From assembly GCA_026393475.1 (NCBI GenBank), contig JAPLAA010000008.1, forward strand, positions 37,689 through 101,688: 64,000 nt of DNA, read 5' to 3'. The stretch is from Actinomycetota bacterium. GTDB lineage: Bacteria > Actinomycetota > Acidimicrobiia > Acidimicrobiales > Ilumatobacteraceae. Below, piece by piece: positions 8,259 to 17,663 of this stretch. Within the stretch, counting starts at the first letter, position 1; every line of letters begins with the position of its first letter. The translations under genes and the position numbers were made by a program. The notes beneath the pieces were generated by a model. It saw nothing but the letters and a program-made list of their open reading frames with translations. It made no database searches and was not told the DNA's origin.

Positions 8259-9119
8259 ATGTTCAAGAACACGATGAAGACCGGGGTGCTGCTCGCATCG
8301 CTCGGCGGCCTCATCGTGGCCGTGGCCACCATGTTGGGCGGCCGAGGTGGCGCCACGATCGGCCTCGTCCTGGCGTTCGTCATGGTCGGCGGCTCGTACT
8401 GGTTCAGCGACAAGCTCGCCCTGAAGTCCGCCCGCGCCCGGGTGATCACCGAAGCCGACCATCCCGAGTTCTACGGCATGGTGCGCTCCCTCGCCGAGCG
8501 CGCCAACCTGCCGATGCCGACGGTGGCGATCGCGCCCAGCGATCAGCCCAACGCGTTCGCCACCGGCCGAGGCCCGAAGAAGGCCGTGGTCTGCGCGACC
8601 GAGGGCCTGCTCACCTCGATGCCCCGTGCCGAGGTCGAGGCCGTGATGGCGCACGAGCTCATGCACGTGAAGCACCGCGACATCCTCATCGGCTCCGTCG
8701 CCGCCGCCATCGCCACCGCGATCAGCTACGTCGCCCAGATGGCGATGTTCGCTTCGATGTTCGGCGGCAACAGCAACGACGAGGACCGTCCCAACCCGAT
8801 CGCCGTCATGGCCATGGCGCTCCTCGCGCCCATGGCGGCGGGCCTCATCCAGATGGCCGTCTCCCGCTCGCGTGAGTTCGAGGCCGACCGTGGTGCCGCC
8901 GAGCTGCTCGGTTCGGGGCGGGAACTGGCGAACGCGCTCGAACGGATCGAGCAGCTGGCCGTCCGGCGGCCGATGGCGGTCGCGCCGGCCCAGGCGCAGA
9001 TGTACATCCACAACCCGCTGGCCGAGGCCCACGGCGGCAAGAACGCCGCCACCATGGCCCGCCTCTTCTCGACCCACCCGGCCACCGAGGAGCGCATCCG
9101 CCGCCTCCGCGGCATGTGA
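8259..9119 (+). CDS. htpX: M48 zinc metalloprotease HtpX
   Basis: VMAHELMHVKHRD (HExxH), SREFEADRGAAEL. Confidence 0.93.
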   Translation: MFKNTMKTGVLLASLGGLIVAVATMLGGRGGATIGLVLAFVMVGGSYWFSDKLALKSARARVITEADHPEFYGMVRSLAERANLPMPTVAIAPSDQPNAFATGRGPKKAVVCATEGLLTSMPRAEVEAVMAHELMHVKHRDILIGSVAAAIATAISYVAQMAMFASMFGGNSNDEDRPNPIAVMAMALLAPMAAGLIQMAVSRSREFEADRGAAELLGSGRELANALERIEQLAVRRPMAVAPAQAQMYIHNPLAEAHGGKNAATMARLFSTHPATEERIRRLRGM

Positions 9120-9245
9120 GGTCCCGTTCGGTCGGCCCCACGCCGATCGGACGGAACACCCGGTTCGCACCGCCCACGGCAACGTCGCCGTCGGGCGGTG
9201 CGGCGCGTTTCGGGGCCGATCCGCGAGCGGATCGGTTCCGCTTCC

Positions 9246-9300
9246 GATCAGTTCAGGATCAGTTCAGGATCAGTTCAGGATCAGTTCAGGATCAGTTCAG
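9246..9300. repeat. 11-bp tandem repeat x5 just beyond the sufC stop
   Basis: gatcagttcag repeated five times. Confidence 0.95.
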
Positions 9301-9307
9301 GAGCGGA

Positions 9308-10105
9308 TCAGATCGCGAACAGGTCGTCGAGCGAGCCCGGGGCCGAGGCCTCGGGCTCGTCCGCGATGGCGTAGGCCGCGTAGCCGTCACGCTCGAGCTG
9401 GTCGGCCAGCTCGGGACCCCCGGTCGCGACGATACGGCCCTTGACGAGAATGTGGATCACGTCGGCACGCAGCGCTTCGAGCAGCCGGTTGTAGTGGGTG
9501 ATCACGAGCGCCCCGAGACGCTGGCCCTGCGGGCCGTCGTCGTTCGTGAGCGCCTCGACGCGACGGGCGCAGTCGCGCAACGCATCGATGTCGAGGCCGG
9601 AGTCGAGCTCGTCGAGGATCGCGATCCGCGGCTGGAGCACCGCCAGCTGCAGCGTCTCGTTGCGCTTCTTCTCGCCACCGGACAGGTCGACGTTGAGCGC
9701 ACGGTGCAGCAGCTCGGGGGCGAAGCCGATACGGGCCGCCTCGGCCTCGAGGAGCTCGTCGAGGCCGTCGGTGGAGCGGCCGCGGGCGATGAGCGCCTGT
9801 TCCATCACATGGTCGAGCGACACGCCCGGCACCTCGCTCGGGTACTGCATCACGAGGTGCAGGCCGGCCTGGGCGCGCTGCCACGCGGGCAGCGCGAGCA
9901 TGTCGACGCCGTCGAGGGTGACCGAGCCGCCGAGCACCTCGTAGCCGGGCTTGCCCATCACGACCGCCGAGAGCGTGCTCTTGCCGGCGCCGTTCGGGCC
10001 CATCACCACGTGGACCTCGCCGCTCGAGATGGTGAGGTTCACCCCGTGGAGGATCTGCTTGCCCGCGACCGAGGCGCGGAGGTCGGTGATCTGCAGCGTG
10101 CTCAT
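9308..10105 (-). CDS. sufC: Fe-S cluster assembly ATPase SufC
   Basis: MSTLQITDLRASVAGKQILHGVNLTISSGEVHVVMGPNGAGKSTLSAVVMG, LSGGEKKRNE. Confidence 0.95.
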   Translation of the reverse strand: MSTLQITDLRASVAGKQILHGVNLTISSGEVHVVMGPNGAGKSTLSAVVMGKPGYEVLGGSVTLDGVDMLALPAWQRAQAGLHLVMQYPSEVPGVSLDHVMEQALIARGRSTDGLDELLEAEAARIGFAPELLHRALNVDLSGGEKKRNETLQLAVLQPRIAILDELDSGLDIDALRDCARRVEALTNDDGPQGQRLGALVITHYNRLLEALRADVIHILVKGRIVATGGPELADQLERDGYAAYAIADEPEASAPGSLDDLFAI

Positions 10106-10106
10106 C

Positions 10107-10505
10107 TCAGGAAGCTCCTCCGGGCGTGTTGGCGGCCGTGTTGGCGGCCTCATCGGCCTCGATGTCGACGACCACGTCGCCGTCGACGTTGCGCACGACG
10201 AACACCGGCACCGGTTGGGTGGCCGGGAAGGTCTGCGGTTCGCCCGTCTCGAGGCTGAACGCGCTGCCGTGCTTCCAGCACTCGATCTCTCGCGAGTCGC
10301 ACAGGATCTCGCCCTCACTGAGCGAGACGTCGGCATGGCTGCACGTGTCGCCGATCGCGTACAGGTCGTCGCCGATGCGCACGACGGCGACCGGACGACC
10401 GCCGACGACGAAGCGCTGGGCCGTGTTCGGCGCGATGTCGTCGAAGCGGCACACGACCGTGCCGACACTGCCGGAGCTGCCGGAGCTGCCCGAGGCGCCG
10501 CTCAT
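10107..10505 (-). CDS. Rieske [2Fe-2S] (non-heme iron oxygenase) ferredoxin
   Basis: CSHADVSLSEGEILCDSREIECWKHGSAF. Confidence 0.9.
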   Translation of the reverse strand: MSGASGSSGSSGSVGTVVCRFDDIAPNTAQRFVVGGRPVAVVRIGDDLYAIGDTCSHADVSLSEGEILCDSREIECWKHGSAFSLETGEPQTFPATQPVPVFVVRNVDGDVVVDIEADEAANTAANTPGGAS

Positions 10506-11647
10506 GACGACTTCCGCTGGAGCTTGGCGCTGACCAGCTCGCGCAGCTGCGCGGCGAGCGGGCCCACGGGGAGCTGTTCGAGCACCTCGTCGAAGAACCC
10601 GAGCACCACCAGGCGCTCGGCGATCTCGGGCGGGATGCCACGACTCTCGAGGTAGAAGCGCTGCTCCTCGTCGATCGGTCCGACCGTGCTGGCGTGGCTG
10701 CACTTCACGTCGTTGGTCTCGATGTCGAGGTTCGGCACGCTCTCGGCCCAGGCGCCCGAGCTGAGCGTGAGGTTGCGGTTGGTCTGGAACGCCTGCGAGC
10801 CCTTGGCGTCGTGGCGGATCTTGATCAACCCCGTGTACACGCTCTTGGCGTGGTCCTGCACGGCCCCCTTGAACAGCAGGTCGCTGTGCGTCTTCGGCGC
10901 GGCGTGGTCCTGCAGGGTGCGGAAGTCGTGCATCTGGTTGGCGTCGGCGTAGTACAGCGCGATCTGACGGGTGCTCGCGCCCTGGCCGGTGACCCGGGCC
11001 TCGGTGCGCACACGGGCGTAGTCGCCGCCGAGAGCCACCGTGGCGAGCAACGTGTTCGAGTCGCGGGCGCCGAACGCCTGCTGGTGCGCGAGGTGCCAGG
11101 TGGACGACCCGAGCATGTTCACACCCAGGTACTTCAGACGTCCCGCTGCCGCGACGTCGACCTCGAGTCGGGGGACGCACAGGGCGACGAGACCGTCGGG
11201 CGAGACGAACTGCTCGACCACGGTGATCTCGCTGTCCTCGGCGGCGTCGATGATGAGTCGCGGGAACACTGCGACGCCTGCGGCGTCGAGACGGTGGGTG
11301 ATCACGACCGGCTGCTCGATCGCTCGGCCACGCGGGACCGAGACGACCACCGCGTCCATGAAGGCCCGGTTCAGCTCGTGGAAGAGGTCGACCGCGTCGG
11401 CGTCGTCGGCACGATCGCCGAGCTCGGCGCCCTGCACCACGTGCACGCCGTCGGGGGCGTCGACCGTGGTGATCGCACGGCCCGGGGTGAACGCCGAGAG
11501 GTCGAGCTCACCGATGCGGCTGTAGCGCCACACCTCCTCCTCGGCGGAGGGGAAGGCGGCGGCAGCAGCGCGCTCGGCAGCGGCGATGCGGCGATCGAGA
11601 TCGGGAGGTGCGGACGCGCGAACGGCGTCGGGGGAGAACGCAGGCAC
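10502..11647 (-). CDS. sufD: Fe-S cluster assembly protein SufD
   Basis: C-terminal SufBD domain (KCSHASTVGPIDEEQRFYLESRGIP); ATGA overlap with Rieske gene. Confidence 0.93.
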   Translation of the reverse strand: MPAFSPDAVRASAPPDLDRRIAAAERAAAAAFPSAEEEVWRYSRIGELDLSAFTPGRAITTVDAPDGVHVVQGAELGDRADDADAVDLFHELNRAFMDAVVVSVPRGRAIEQPVVITHRLDAAGVAVFPRLIIDAAEDSEITVVEQFVSPDGLVALCVPRLEVDVAAAGRLKYLGVNMLGSSTWHLAHQQAFGARDSNTLLATVALGGDYARVRTEARVTGQGASTRQIALYYADANQMHDFRTLQDHAAPKTHSDLLFKGAVQDHAKSVYTGLIKIRHDAKGSQAFQTNRNLTLSSGAWAESVPNLDIETNDVKCSHASTVGPIDEEQRFYLESRGIPPEIAERLVVLGFFDEVLEQLPVGPLAAQLRELVSAKLQRKSS

Positions 11648-11683
11648 GGGGAAATACTACTGTCTGGATAGGAGAAATTCCCC
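11648..11683 (-). promoter_or_regulatory. AT-rich promoter/operator abutting sufD start (possible leaderless transcript)
   Basis: GGGGAA...TTCCCC arms; minus-strand TAGTAT ends 6 nt before GTG. Confidence 0.5.
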
Positions 11684-11720
11684 AGTCCTCCACCTCGGCG
11701 AGGTGCGATCTCCGACCGCG

Positions 11721-11764
11721 GATCAGTCGCGGATCAGTCGCGGATCAGTCGCGGATCAGTCGCG
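11721..11764. repeat. 11-bp tandem repeat x4 spanning the stop codon of 11756-12103
   Basis: gatcagtcgcg x4; coding strand CGCGACTGATC repeated. Confidence 0.95.
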
Positions 11765-12103
11765 ACGGCGGAAGAAGCGCTTCAGGCCCTTGCGCTGGGC
11801 GGCCAACCGCTCGGCCTCGAGCTCGGCCCGCACCTGGGCGCCGATCGCGTTGAGATGGTCCTCGGCCTCGTCCAACACTGCCGCGGCCGTGCCGTCGTCG
11901 AGGCCGGGCGGCTCCACGGGCGTCTTCGGCGGCACCACGGTGCCGTAGGTCCAGCCGGCATCCATGCGCCGCTCGTACTTCGGACAGTTGTCCGGGCAGC
12001 GCCACGGCGCATCCGGGGCCAGGTCGAGGTTGCACTTCCGGACGGTGTCACCGTTCGGGTACGTGCGGCTCTCGTAGTTCTTGCACTCCTGGCGCATCGG
12101 CAT
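11756..12103 (-). CDS. small Cys-rich hypothetical protein within suf locus
   Basis: MPMRQECKNYESRTYPNGDTVRKCNLDLAPDAPWRCPDNCPKYERR... Confidence 0.7.
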   Translation of the reverse strand: MPMRQECKNYESRTYPNGDTVRKCNLDLAPDAPWRCPDNCPKYERRMDAGWTYGTVVPPKTPVEPPGLDDGTAAAVLDEAEDHLNAIGAQVRAELEAERLAAQRKGLKRFFRRRD

Positions 12104-12157
12104 CCGCCAAGTCTGCCAAGCGGACCGGGCTCGCGCAGGTCAGAGTTCGGTGAGAAC

Positions 12158-12188
12158 CCGTTCGCCCACATCGGGCTGGGGCGAACGG
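12158..12188. terminator. 10-bp stem hairpin terminator downstream of MBL gene
   Basis: ccgttcgccc / gggcgaacgg. Confidence 0.6.
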
Positions 12189-12194
12189 CCGGGG

Positions 12195-12821
12195 TCAGAC
12201 GCCGAGCTCGGCGGCGCGGGCCAGCACGCGCTCGCGCTCGGCACCGATCGTCGTCGAGTCGCCGTGGCCGGTGTGCACGACCGTCTCGTCGGGCAGCCGC
12301 AGCAGGGTGTCGCGGATGCTGCGCAGGATCGTCGGCTCGTCGCTGTAGCTGCGACCGGTGGCACCGGGCCCGCCGCAGAACAGCGTGTCGCCGCTGAACA
12401 GCACACCCGATGCGACGTCGTGGAAGCAGCAGCAACCGGGCGAGTGGCCGGGGGTGTGCAGCACGCCGAGCTCGTGGCCGCCCACGCCGATGACCGCACC
12501 GGGCTCGAGGTCGCGATCGGGCGACTGCCCCGGCCACACGACGTCCCACAGCATGCGGTCGGACGGGTGCAGCACGATCGGGGCATCGACCGCGTCGCGC
12601 AGCGGCACCGCCGCGTTGATGTGGTCGTTGTGGCCGTGGGTGAGCACGATCGAACGCACCCGGCGTCCGTTGACCGCCGCGGTGATCGCGGCCGCATCGT
12701 GGGCTGCGTCGAACACGATCACCTCGCGGTCGTCACCCACCAACCAGATGTTGTTGGTGACCTGCCATTCGCCCCCGTCGAGGGCGAAGATTCCGTCCGT
12801 CGTGACCAGCTCGATCGTCAT
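12195..12821 (-). CDS. MBL-fold metallo-hydrolase (glyoxalase II-like)
   Basis: VLTHGHNDHINAAVPL, HTPGHSPGCCCFH, SGDTLF. Confidence 0.9.
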   Translation of the reverse strand: MTIELVTTDGIFALDGGEWQVTNNIWLVGDDREVIVFDAAHDAAAITAAVNGRRVRSIVLTHGHNDHINAAVPLRDAVDAPIVLHPSDRMLWDVVWPGQSPDRDLEPGAVIGVGGHELGVLHTPGHSPGCCCFHDVASGVLFSGDTLFCGGPGATGRSYSDEPTILRSIRDTLLRLPDETVVHTGHGDSTTIGAERERVLARAAELGV

Positions 12822-12857
12822 GCGCGTGACGCTACCGGGCGACGGCTCAGGAGGCGA

Positions 12858-14258
12858 TCAGCCGACGCTGCCTTCCATCTGCAGCTCGATCAGACGGCTC
12901 CACTCGACGGCGTACTCCATCGGCAGGGTGCGGGTGATCGGCTCGATGAAGCCGTTGACGACCATGCTCATCGCCTGCTCCTGGCTGAGGCCGCGGCTCA
13001 TGAGGTAGAAGAGCTGCTCGTCGGCGATCTTCGACACGGTGGCCTCGTGGCCGATCTGCGCGTCGCGCTCGCCCACCTCCATGTACGGCAGGGTGCGGCT
13101 CTCGCTCTGCTCGTCGAGGATGAGGGCGTCGCACTGCACATGGCTCTTGCAGCCGTATGCACCTTCGTCGACGCGCACCAGGCCGCGGTAGGTGGTGATG
13201 CCACCGTCCTTGCTGATGCTCTTCGAGACGATCTTCGAGGTGGTCTCGGGTGCGGCGTGCACCATCTTGGCGCCGGCGTCCTGGTGCTGGCCGGGGCCCG
13301 CATAGGCGACCGACAGCACCTCGCCCGTGGCCTTCGGGCCGACGAGGTACACCGACGGGTACTTCATGGTGAGCTTCGAGCCGATGTTGCCGTCGATCCA
13401 CTCCATGTGACCGCACTCCTCGACCCGGGCACGCTTGGTGACGAGGTTGTACACGTTCGGCGACCAGTTCTGGATCGTGGTGTAGGTGACGCGAGCATGC
13501 GGCTTGACGACGATCTCGACGACCGCCGAGTGCAGCGAGTCGTTGGTGTACACGGGGGCCGAGCACCCTTCGATGTAGTGCACCTGCGAGCCCTCGTCGG
13601 CGATGATGAGCGTGCGCTCGAACTGGCCGGCGTTCTCGCTGTTGATGCGGAAGTACGCCTGCAGCGGCATCTCGCACTCGACGCCCGGCGGGACGTAGAT
13701 GAACGAGCCACCGCTCCACACGGCGGTGTTCAGCGCGGCGAACTTGTTGTCACCCGCGGGGATGACCGAACCGAAGTACTGCTTCACGAGTTCGGGGTAC
13801 TCGCGCAGCGCCGTGTCCATGTCGCAGAACAGGATCCCCTGCGCCTCGAGGTCTTCACGGTTGCGGTGGAACACCACTTCGCTCTCGTACTGCGCCGTGA
13901 CGCCGGCGAGGTACTTGCGCTCGGCCTCGGGGATGCCGAGCTTCTCGTACGTGGCCTTCATCTGCTCGGGCAGGTCGTCCCACTCGCTGACCTGATCGGT
14001 CGCCGGCTTCAGGTAGTAGAAGATGTCCTGGAAGTCGATGTCGGGCATGTTGGTGGCGAACCACGGTGCCATCGGCTTGCGGTCGAACATGCGCAGGCTG
14101 CGCTGGCGCTGCGCCGTCATCCACTTCGGCTCGCCCTTCCACCACGAGATCTGATCGACGACGTCGGGGTTCAGGCCCTTCTTCGGCGTGAACGCGTACT
14201 CGACGTCGTCACTCCATCCGAGGTTGTACTTGCTGAGGTCGAGGTCGAACGAGGTCAC
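12858..14258 (-). CDS. sufB: Fe-S cluster assembly protein SufB
   Basis: [48 protein letters not shown]. Confidence 0.96.
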   Translation of the reverse strand: MTSFDLDLSKYNLGWSDDVEYAFTPKKGLNPDVVDQISWWKGEPKWMTAQRQRSLRMFDRKPMAPWFATNMPDIDFQDIFYYLKPATDQVSEWDDLPEQMKATYEKLGIPEAERKYLAGVTAQYESEVVFHRNREDLEAQGILFCDMDTALREYPELVKQYFGSVIPAGDNKFAALNTAVWSGGSFIYVPPGVECEMPLQAYFRINSENAGQFERTLIIADEGSQVHYIEGCSAPVYTNDSLHSAVVEIVVKPHARVTYTTIQNWSPNVYNLVTKRARVEECGHMEWIDGNIGSKLTMKYPSVYLVGPKATGEVLSVAYAGPGQHQDAGAKMVHAAPETTSKIVSKSISKDGGITTYRGLVRVDEGAYGCKSHVQCDALILDEQSESRTLPYMEVGERDAQIGHEATVSKIADEQLFYLMSRGLSQEQAMSMVVNGFIEPITRTLPMEYAVEWSRLIELQMEGSVG

Positions 14259-14310
14259 GAGTTGCTCCCTGGGTGTCCGGGTGTGCGAGCGGGGGTGTTC
14301 GCGGTCGGTG

Positions 14311-14344
14311 CCGAATTAGCACTACGGCCATAGTAACAATTCGG
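14311..14344. promoter_or_regulatory. inverted repeat in sufB upstream region
   Basis: ccgaatt-agcactacggccatagtaac-aattcgg. Confidence 0.5.
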
Positions 14345-14406
14345 ACGGCCGCGTCCACCCCGGACCTCGAAGCGCACGGCACCGGCCGTCCGATCCGCCA
14401 TAGCCT

Positions 14407-15186
14407 GTGGCCGTGGACCTCGACCGGGACGCCGTCGATCGCGTGCTCCGACGCGCGAGCGAGATGACCGCAGCGCATCCGGGCGTCCCCGGGTCGACGG
14501 GCCGGATGAGCGAGCAGGTGCTGCTCGAGGCCGCCGACGAGGCCGGCCTCGATCTCGACGCCGTGCGGATCTCCCTCGCGATCGAGCGGCTGGGACCGAT
14601 GCCGCCGCCCGTTCGGCTCGACCGCACGGTCGGCCCGCGGCGAGTGGCGGTCGAGCGGATCATGGCGCTCGACGTCGACACGTTGCTCGGCCGCCTCGAC
14701 GACCACCTGCAACGCCGCCACGGGATGCGGCGCGCCCGCAGTGCCGGCGATCGTGGCGAGTGGCGCAAGCGCACCGACGCGATGGCGACCGTGCAGCGAC
14801 TGGCGCGCACCGGGTCGGTCTCGGTCCATCTCCGCAAACTCGGCGGGATCGAGGCGCGCACCAGCGTGGTCGAACCGGGCCGCACCCTCGTCCGGCTCGT
14901 GGCCGACCGCACCCCGCAACGCGCCGAAGCGGTCGCCGGGGCGACGGCGGTCGGCGGCTTCGGTCTCGTCGCGACCGGTGTGATCGCCGTGATCACGACC
15001 CCGGTGGTCGTCGCCGCGGCGCCGGTCGCGCTCGGTGCCGGGTACGCGACCGCGCTCATGGGCCGCAGTCGACACGCCGGCCTCGTCGACGACCTGGAAG
15101 GTCTGCTCGACGATGTCGAGCGCGGCACGCGACCGGTGTCGCTCAGCGACGACGTCCGCCGCGTGCTGCGTCAGCTCAGGTCCTGA
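14407..15186 (+). CDS. hypothetical protein with hydrophobic Gly/Ala-rich segment
   Basis: 259 aa ORF, plausible actinobacterial codon usage, TM-like VGGFGLVATGVIAVITTPVVVAAAPVALG. Confidence 0.7.
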   Translation: MAVDLDRDAVDRVLRRASEMTAAHPGVPGSTGRMSEQVLLEAADEAGLDLDAVRISLAIERLGPMPPPVRLDRTVGPRRVAVERIMALDVDTLLGRLDDHLQRRHGMRRARSAGDRGEWRKRTDAMATVQRLARTGSVSVHLRKLGGIEARTSVVEPGRTLVRLVADRTPQRAEAVAGATAVGGFGLVATGVIAVITTPVVVAAAPVALGAGYATALMGRSRHAGLVDDLEGLLDDVERGTRPVSLSDDVRRVLRQLRS

Positions 15187-15249
15187 CGAGCACCATCGAG
15201 TGGGCGACCCTCGAGTGACCGTCGGGCGACCGTCGGGCGACCGTCGAGG

Positions 15250-17574
15250 TCAGGAGACCGGTTCGAGGCGGGCCGGCACGCTCTTGTGCCACGGTGTCCC
15301 CGCGATCGGGTCGCGGAGCCGGTTGTCGGTGAGCTCGTTCGGCGCCACGCCGGTGCGGTGCAGACCACCTGCCTCGTCCTGGTCGAGCCCGAGACCGTTC
15401 GGCAGCGAGATGTGCCCCGGTTGCATGCCGTCGTACACCTCGACCACCACCTCTGCCGCGCCACGGGTCGTGACCACCCGAACCGTGCCACCGGTGATCA
15501 CGCCGAGCGCCTCGGCGTCGGCGGGGCTCAGCCGCAGCGCACCCTCGGCGTCACGCTTGCGCCAGCCCGCATCGCGGATGATCGTGTTCGCGGTGAACGA
15601 ACGGCGCTCGCCGGCCGACAGCACGAACGGGAACTCGTCCGTGGCGATGGGCGCATCGTCGGGCAGCGCCGCCAACTCGTCGAGCAGCTCCGGGAGCGCG
15701 AGTTGGATGCGCTGGTCGGCCGTCTGCACGCGCGGCCACACGGCGTCCCACTCGTCGTTGGTGAAGGTGACGCCGTGGTGGCCGGCGAGGATCGCGTCGA
15801 ACAGCGCCTCGCCGAGTTCGAGCCCCTCGCCGGTGAACCCGGCGCCACGCACCGACGTCTCGTAGCCGAGGGCGCACCGGTGAGCGGCGCCCCACAACAG
15901 CGCCGCGGACGCCGCACCGTCGGGGAGCGTGGGCCCGAGCGTGCGGTACAGCACCACGGGCGCCATCGCACCGAGCCGGGGATCGGCCGACGTCGCCTCG
16001 AAGAACGCCGTGGCGAACTCGGCGCGACCGCGCTCGGCCGCGGCGCGCAGCGGCGCGAGCTGCTCGGAGGTGATGGCCCCCAGCGCCTCGCACAGACGAG
16101 CGTGGATCTCGGGCTCGGGCAGCACGCCGTCCGGCGCCGGCAGCACCGGCTTGCGGAGGTGGAAGACGTTGTGCGGGAAGTCGAAGTTGAAGAACGTGGC
16201 CTCCCACTTCTCGTACTGCGTCGGTGCGGGCAGCACGTAGTCCGCGAGCCGGGCGGTCTCGGTCATCGCCACGTCGATCACCACCACCAGTTCGAGCGAC
16301 TCGAGCGACTCGCGCATGCGGCCGCTGTCGGCCAACGAATGGGCGGGGTTGCCGCTCTCGACGAGCATCGCCCGGTAGCGGCGCGGGTGGTCGGTGAGGA
16401 TCTCGTCGGGCACCACGTTGCACGGCACCAGACCACTGATGATCTTGGCGCCCACCACGGGCGACACGTTCTCGGGCGTGCCCGCCGGCTTGGGCCCACC
16501 CGCACGGATCAGGCTGACGAGCGAGGTGCCCATGTACTGGCCACCGGGGATCGCGAAGTTGCCCGTGAGGATCCACAGCAGCTTCTCGAGCCAGCTGTTC
16601 ATCGTGCTGTGCCGGTTCATCTGGATGCCCAGGTCCTCGAACACCGCCACGCTCGCCGCACCGGCGATCCGGCGGGCCGCGCTGCGGAGCAGTTCGGCAT
16701 CGACACCGCACCGCGCCGCGTAGGCGTCGACGTCGATCGACGAGAACGCCTCGGCGATCTGCTCGAAGCCGGTGGTGTGCTCGTCGACCCACGACCGCTT
16801 CACGAGGCGTTCCTGCACCAGCACCGCGACCATCGCCGCCAGACAGAACGCGTCGGTGCCCGGCTTCACGGCGAGGTGGAACTCGGCCAGTTCGGCGGTC
16901 TCGCTCCGCTTGGGGTCGATCACGATCATCGCCCGCGCCGGATCGTTGGCGATCTCCTTGAGCAGGGTGCGCGCGCGGGGCAGGCCGTGGCTCTGCCACG
17001 GGTTCTTGCCGACGAACACCGCCACCTCGGTGTGCTCGAAGTCGGCGCGCACCCCGCCGCCGAACATCTTGCCGTTCACCCAGAACTCGCCGGTCTTCTC
17101 CTGCGAGAGCGCGTTCGCCTTGTAGCGGGCGCCGAGTGCGCGCAGCGTGGCGCCGCTGTAGCCGCCGCCGAGGTGGTTCCCCTGCCCGCCGCCGCCGTAG
17201 TAGAAGATCGACTCGCCACCGTGGGCGTCGCGGACCGCGGCGAAGCGTGCGGCCACCTCGCTGATCGCGGTGTCCCAGTCGATCTCCTCGAACGTGCCGT
17301 CGGCACGGCGGCGCAGCGGCGACGTGAGCCGCGGCTGGTGCTGGTAATGGTCGAGGCGGAGCGCCTTCTCGCACGTGTAGCCCTGCGACGCGGGGTGGGC
17401 CTTGTCGCCGCGGATGCGCTCGAACCGGGTGCCGGTGTCACCGCCGAGCCGGATCTCGATCCCGCAGTTGCACTCGCACAGGATGCACGCCGTGGGGTGC
17501 CACTCGACGGTGGCGGCCGCCGCCGCCGGGGACGCCTGGGAGTCGGGGCGGTGCTGGCTCGTCTCGTCGCTCAT
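15250..17574 (-). CDS. molybdopterin-dependent oxidoreductase (FDH/nitrate-reductase superfamily)
   Basis: CILCECNCGIEI 4Fe-4S motif, GDKAHPASQGYTCEKALRLDHYQHQPRLTSPLRR, GKNPWQSHGLPRAR. Confidence 0.9.
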   Translation of the reverse strand: MSDETSQHRPDSQASPAAAAATVEWHPTACILCECNCGIEIRLGGDTGTRFERIRGDKAHPASQGYTCEKALRLDHYQHQPRLTSPLRRRADGTFEEIDWDTAISEVAARFAAVRDAHGGESIFYYGGGGQGNHLGGGYSGATLRALGARYKANALSQEKTGEFWVNGKMFGGGVRADFEHTEVAVFVGKNPWQSHGLPRARTLLKEIANDPARAMIVIDPKRSETAELAEFHLAVKPGTDAFCLAAMVAVLVQERLVKRSWVDEHTTGFEQIAEAFSSIDVDAYAARCGVDAELLRSAARRIAGAASVAVFEDLGIQMNRHSTMNSWLEKLLWILTGNFAIPGGQYMGTSLVSLIRAGGPKPAGTPENVSPVVGAKIISGLVPCNVVPDEILTDHPRRYRAMLVESGNPAHSLADSGRMRESLESLELVVVIDVAMTETARLADYVLPAPTQYEKWEATFFNFDFPHNVFHLRKPVLPAPDGVLPEPEIHARLCEALGAITSEQLAPLRAAAERGRAEFATAFFEATSADPRLGAMAPVVLYRTLGPTLPDGAASAALLWGAAHRCALGYETSVRGAGFTGEGLELGEALFDAILAGHHGVTFTNDEWDAVWPRVQTADQRIQLALPELLDELAALPDDAPIATDEFPFVLSAGERRSFTANTIIRDAGWRKRDAEGALRLSPADAEALGVITGGTVRVVTTRGAAEVVVEVYDGMQPGHISLPNGLGLDQDEAGGLHRTGVAPNELTDNRLRDPIAGTPWHKSVPARLEPVS

Positions 17575-17663
17575 GGAGCGATGGTAGACCACTCCGTTTC
17601 ATCACGCAACGGAGTATGGCAGGAGTGCCGCCGGAGTGTGGTCTGGAAGTGGTCGGGTAGTGG

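Noticed and set aside
9246-9300. Possible CRISPR array (also 20745-20844, 59669-59730)
   Set aside because: Units are 9-16 bp and contiguous with no unique spacers; no cas genes in the window.
15250-17574. Selenocysteine formate dehydrogenase
   Set aside because: The ORF is uninterrupted and has no in-frame TGA; the usual active-site region (ALSQEKTGEFWVNGKMFGG) has no Cys or Sec, so it is another molybdopterin subfamily.
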